This document shows, piece by piece, positions 61,559 to 64,000 of a stretch of DNA of 64,000 bases (its first letter is position 1; each line of letters begins with the position of its first letter). Under the pieces are notes generated by a model. It was not told the DNA's origin, did no database searches, and saw nothing but the letters and a program-made list of their open reading frames with translations. The stretch spans positions 1 to 64,000 of the forward strand of contig CAINDA010000067.1 in NCBI GenBank assembly GCA_903847205.1, in the 5' to 3' direction. This DNA is from an uncultured Bacteroidota bacterium. GTDB taxonomy: Bacteria > Bacteroidota > Bacteroidia > 2-12-FULL-35-15. The position numbers and the translations under genes were made by a program.

Positions 61559-63619
61559 TTGATTCATAAGGAAGACATAGATAAGATATTTGAAGCTGCA
61601 CGGGTTGAAGAAGTGGTAGGTGATTACGTTACGCTCAAAAAGCGGGGAGTGAATCTCATCGGCTTATGTCCTTTTCATGATGAAAAAACTCCTTCATTTT
61701 ATGTTTCTCCTGTTAAAGGGATTTACAAATGTTTCGGCTGCGGCAAGGGCGGGCATGCGATAAATTTTGTGATGGAAAAGGAGCTGATGTCGTATCCCGA
61801 TGCGCTTCGCCATCTTGCAAAAAAATACAACATACAAATTGTAGAGGAGGAGCAATCGCCCGAGCAGCTTCAGTCGCAGAACGACCGTGAAAGTTTGTTT
61901 GTAGTTTCTTCATTCGCTCAGAAAAAATTTTCAGAAAATCTGTACAACACTGATGAAGGAAAGTCAGTGGGGCTGGGCTATTTTAGAGAGCGTGGTTTCA
62001 GAGAAGACATTGTTCAAAAATTTCAGCTGGGTTATTGTCTTAATCACCGCACTGTATTTACAGATGCTGCAATTGCTGCAGGTTATAAGCTGGAATACCT
62101 TGTAAAAGCAGGGCTTTCTATAGAGTATAAGAACGAGCCTGAACACCAAGCGGTGAACCAAGGTTCTAGTGAAGGGAGTCCTGAAGCCTCCCCAAACTTG
62201 AAACTTGAAACTTTAAACTCTAAGCCTTCAAAATATTTAGACCGTTTTTGGGGGCGCGTGATGTTTCCTATTCACAATGCAACAGGCCGTGTGATTGCCT
62301 TTGGCGGGCGCACACTGCGCACCGATAAAAAAACTGCGAAATACATCAACTCTCCCGAAACAGATATTTATCATAAGAGTGATGTGCTGTACGGAATATT
62401 TTTTGCAAAAAAAGAAATCATTGCGCAGGATAACTGCTTCCTGGTAGAAGGTTATACCGATGTGGTATCAATGCATCAGGCGGGAATTGAAAATGTAGTT
62501 GCGAGCAGCGGTACATCATTGACTACAGGACAGATTAAACTTATCCGCAGGTTTACAAACAACATTACAATTTTATACGATGGCGACAACGCCGGTATTA
62601 AAGCCAGTTTCAGAGGTATTGATTTGATATTGGAAGAAGGGATGAATGTGAAAGTTCTGTTATTCCCTGACGGGGAAGATCCTGACTCCTACTCTAAACG
62701 TGTAAACAGCGAAGAGCTGAAAACGTTTATCAAAAATAATTCGAAAGATTTTATTTCGTTCAAAACAAATTTATTGATGGGTGATGTGCAGAACGACCCT
62801 ATCAAAAAAGCCGGACTCATCAAGGAAATTGTCGAAAGCATTGCGCTTATTCCTGAAGCTATTTACCGTTCGGTATATGTGAAAGAGTGCAGCCGTATTT
62901 TGGATGTTGAAGAATCTATTTTATTGAGTGAACTGAATAAAATACGCAGCAAAAAGTTTAATGATAAAAGTAATCAGCACACTGCAATAAGTCCTGCACA
63001 GCGCGAAGCAAATGTTTCGGAAGAATTAATTGCCGAAGAAAAAAAGCAGATTCTTGATGCAAGCGCCGAACACCAGGAGCGCGATATAATCCGTCTGCTG
63101 CTGAATTATGGAAATAAAAATGTTTTGATTGACGGTGAAGATTTAGACGAACATTCTAAGCCGGTACAAATAGAAATTACGCTTGCCGCTTTAATCGTTC
63201 ATGAGTTGCTGCATGATGCTATTGTATTTGAAAACACGATATACAATGATGTTTACAATGAGTTTGTAAAACATCTCGAGAATGATAAAGTACCTGATTA
63301 CAATTATTTCATCAGTCACGAAAACCTTGCCATCTGCCAGTTAACAGTAGATTTGATCAGCAGCCCCTATTCTCTTTCCAATTGGGAGCAGCACAGTATT
63401 TACACTACAATGGAAGAAGATATTCTTAAAAGGTCGTTGTACAATGCTGTGTATGCTTTAAAAAGCCGCAGGCTGGAAATGATGATTCACGAAATTCAAA
63501 AAAAGATAAAAGAAAACCCTCCGGAAGATGAGCTGATGGCGCTTATGCAGACACAGCATCAACTGCTTGCTGCGAAAAGAACATTTAATGCTTTGCTGGG
63601 GAGAATTATTGTGAAGTGA
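61559..63619 (+). CDS. dnaG: DNA primase
   Basis: 686 residues, makes RNA primers at the replication fork. The likely start is TTG, giving MIHKEDIDKIFEAARVEEVV, which aligns with normal DnaG; no in-frame ATG fits. Zinc ligands are C37, H40, C58 and C61. The RNA-polymerase and Toprim domains have GRVMFPIHN, FLVEGYTDVVSMHQAG, VVASSGTSLTTGQIKL and ILYDGDNAG. The C-terminal part binds helicase. Unusual: about 30 residues near 195-225 (HQAVNQGSSEG...KLETLNSKPS) interrupt the conserved region before DRFWGRVMFP, and their DNA is a direct-repeat AACTTGAA run. Confidence 0.94.
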   Translation: MIHKEDIDKIFEAARVEEVVGDYVTLKKRGVNLIGLCPFHDEKTPSFYVSPVKGIYKCFGCGKGGHAINFVMEKELMSYPDALRHLAKKYNIQIVEEEQSPEQLQSQNDRESLFVVSSFAQKKFSENLYNTDEGKSVGLGYFRERGFREDIVQKFQLGYCLNHRTVFTDAAIAAGYKLEYLVKAGLSIEYKNEPEHQAVNQGSSEGSPEASPNLKLETLNSKPSKYLDRFWGRVMFPIHNATGRVIAFGGRTLRTDKKTAKYINSPETDIYHKSDVLYGIFFAKKEIIAQDNCFLVEGYTDVVSMHQAGIENVVASSGTSLTTGQIKLIRRFTNNITILYDGDNAGIKASFRGIDLILEEGMNVKVLLFPDGEDPDSYSKRVNSEELKTFIKNNSKDFISFKTNLLMGDVQNDPIKKAGLIKEIVESIALIPEAIYRSVYVKECSRILDVEESILLSELNKIRSKKFNDKSNQHTAISPAQREANVSEELIAEEKKQILDASAEHQERDIIRLLLNYGNKNVLIDGEDLDEHSKPVQIEITLAALIVHELLHDAIVFENTIYNDVYNEFVKHLENDKVPDYNYFISHENLAICQLTVDLISSPYSLSNWEQHSIYTTMEEDILKRSLYNAVYALKSRRLEMMIHEIQKKIKENPPEDELMALMQTQHQLLAAKRTFNALLGRIIVK

Positions 63620-63650
63620 TTTTTTTCTTTAAAGGTTTCCTATTTCGTCC

Positions 63651-64000
63651 CTAAATAAATTTATTCTGCAAGCTGTCTTTATACGTTGAAGAAACATCCA
63701 CAGATGAATTATCGGCCATAGTGAGACTTCCGCCTTTTCCTTTTGTATATCTTTTTATGTGATTTTTATTTACCAGATGAGATTTATGAACCCGCAGAAA
63801 TCCATGATCTTTTAACAGCTCTTCATAAAATTTAAGGGTACGGCATATCATCATCTTTTTACCGTTTACAAAATAAAATTCTGTAAAGTTATCGTTGGCC
63901 TGGCAGCGGATGATGTCACCGGTTTTTACTACTTCAAAACCATTGAGGAGAGGCAATGCTATTTTGTGATCCTGCCCTATTGCATTGCGGATATTTTCGA
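63651..64000 (-). CDS. LytTR-type response regulator, C-terminal part
   Basis: The stop is at 63651 and the frame is open to the right edge, so the start and the receiver domain lie outside. The visible part is a complete LytTR DNA-binding domain: KIALPLLNGFEVVKTGDIIRC, then TEFYFVNGKKMMICRTLKFYEELL, FLRVHKSHLVNKNHIKRYTKG and SLTMADNSSVDVSSTYKD. These proteins usually pair with a histidine kinase of the LytS type. Only this end is in the window; an internal TTG at 63956 is not a credible start. Confidence 0.88.
   Translation of the reverse strand, partial: ENIRNAIGQDHKIALPLLNGFEVVKTGDIIRCQANDNFTEFYFVNGKKMMICRTLKFYEELLKDHGFLRVHKSHLVNKNHIKRYTKGKGGSLTMADNSSVDVSSTYKDSLQNKFI

Overview
The window comes from a member of the Bacteroidota. 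It is AT-rich. Three short secreted proteins carry a C-terminal domain that looks like the type IX secretion (T9SS) type A sorting signal, two upstream regions carry Bacteroidota-type promoters (TAnnTTTG with an upstream TTG/TTTG), and the complex I cluster ends in a short NuoG, as in many Bacteroidota. Genus cannot be told from the sequence alone.

Layout. (1) 1-9.5 kb, minus strand: three duplicated gene pairs. Each pair is a ~160-residue T9SS-sorted protein followed ~25 bp later by a collagen-like protein with a shared N-terminal domain. The three collagen-like proteins end differently: one runs off the window, one has a YadA-type head plus an S74 self-cleaving chaperone, and one has six to seven Cys-rich repeats. 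A thioredoxin-fold lipid/secretory protein sits among them. (2) 10-15 kb: a hypothetical gene with a GNAT acetyltransferase, then small lipoproteins and membrane proteins and a TPR/LuxR-type regulator. (3) 15-29.3 kb, minus strand: complete 14-subunit complex I cluster nuoA-B-C-D-[Pmp3-like lipoprotein]-E-F-G-H-I-J-K-L-M-N. (4) 29.4-30.7 kb: a decayed gene and a dead IS982-family insertion with perfect 20-bp ends. (5) 32.2-46.4 kb, plus strand: one uninterrupted 4715-residue gene made almost wholly of Gly-X-Thr triplets, the outstanding feature of the window. (6) 46.4-51.5 kb: a hypothetical gene, a 21-bp tandem array, PhoH, a radical SAM protein with an overlapping partner, and a 59-residue membrane protein. 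(7) 51.5-58.3 kb, minus strand: TetR regulator, TolC-type channel, adaptor and RND pump. (8) 58.8-64 kb: asnS, meaB, dnaG and the C-terminal end of a LytTR response regulator.

The best candidate for something undescribed is the giant Gly-X-Thr protein. It has about 1320 triplets with almost no proline, Thr fixed in the Y position, and blocks of Asp alternating with blocks of Arg/Lys every 7-8 triplets in the later part. A small two-cysteine globular module interrupts it near the middle, and a glycine-rich beta-repeat domain closes it. If it folds as a triple helix, its stalk would be about 1.1 micrometres long (inference from 0.286 nm per residue). Together with the three collagen-like genes at the left, this is a genome heavily invested in surface filaments.
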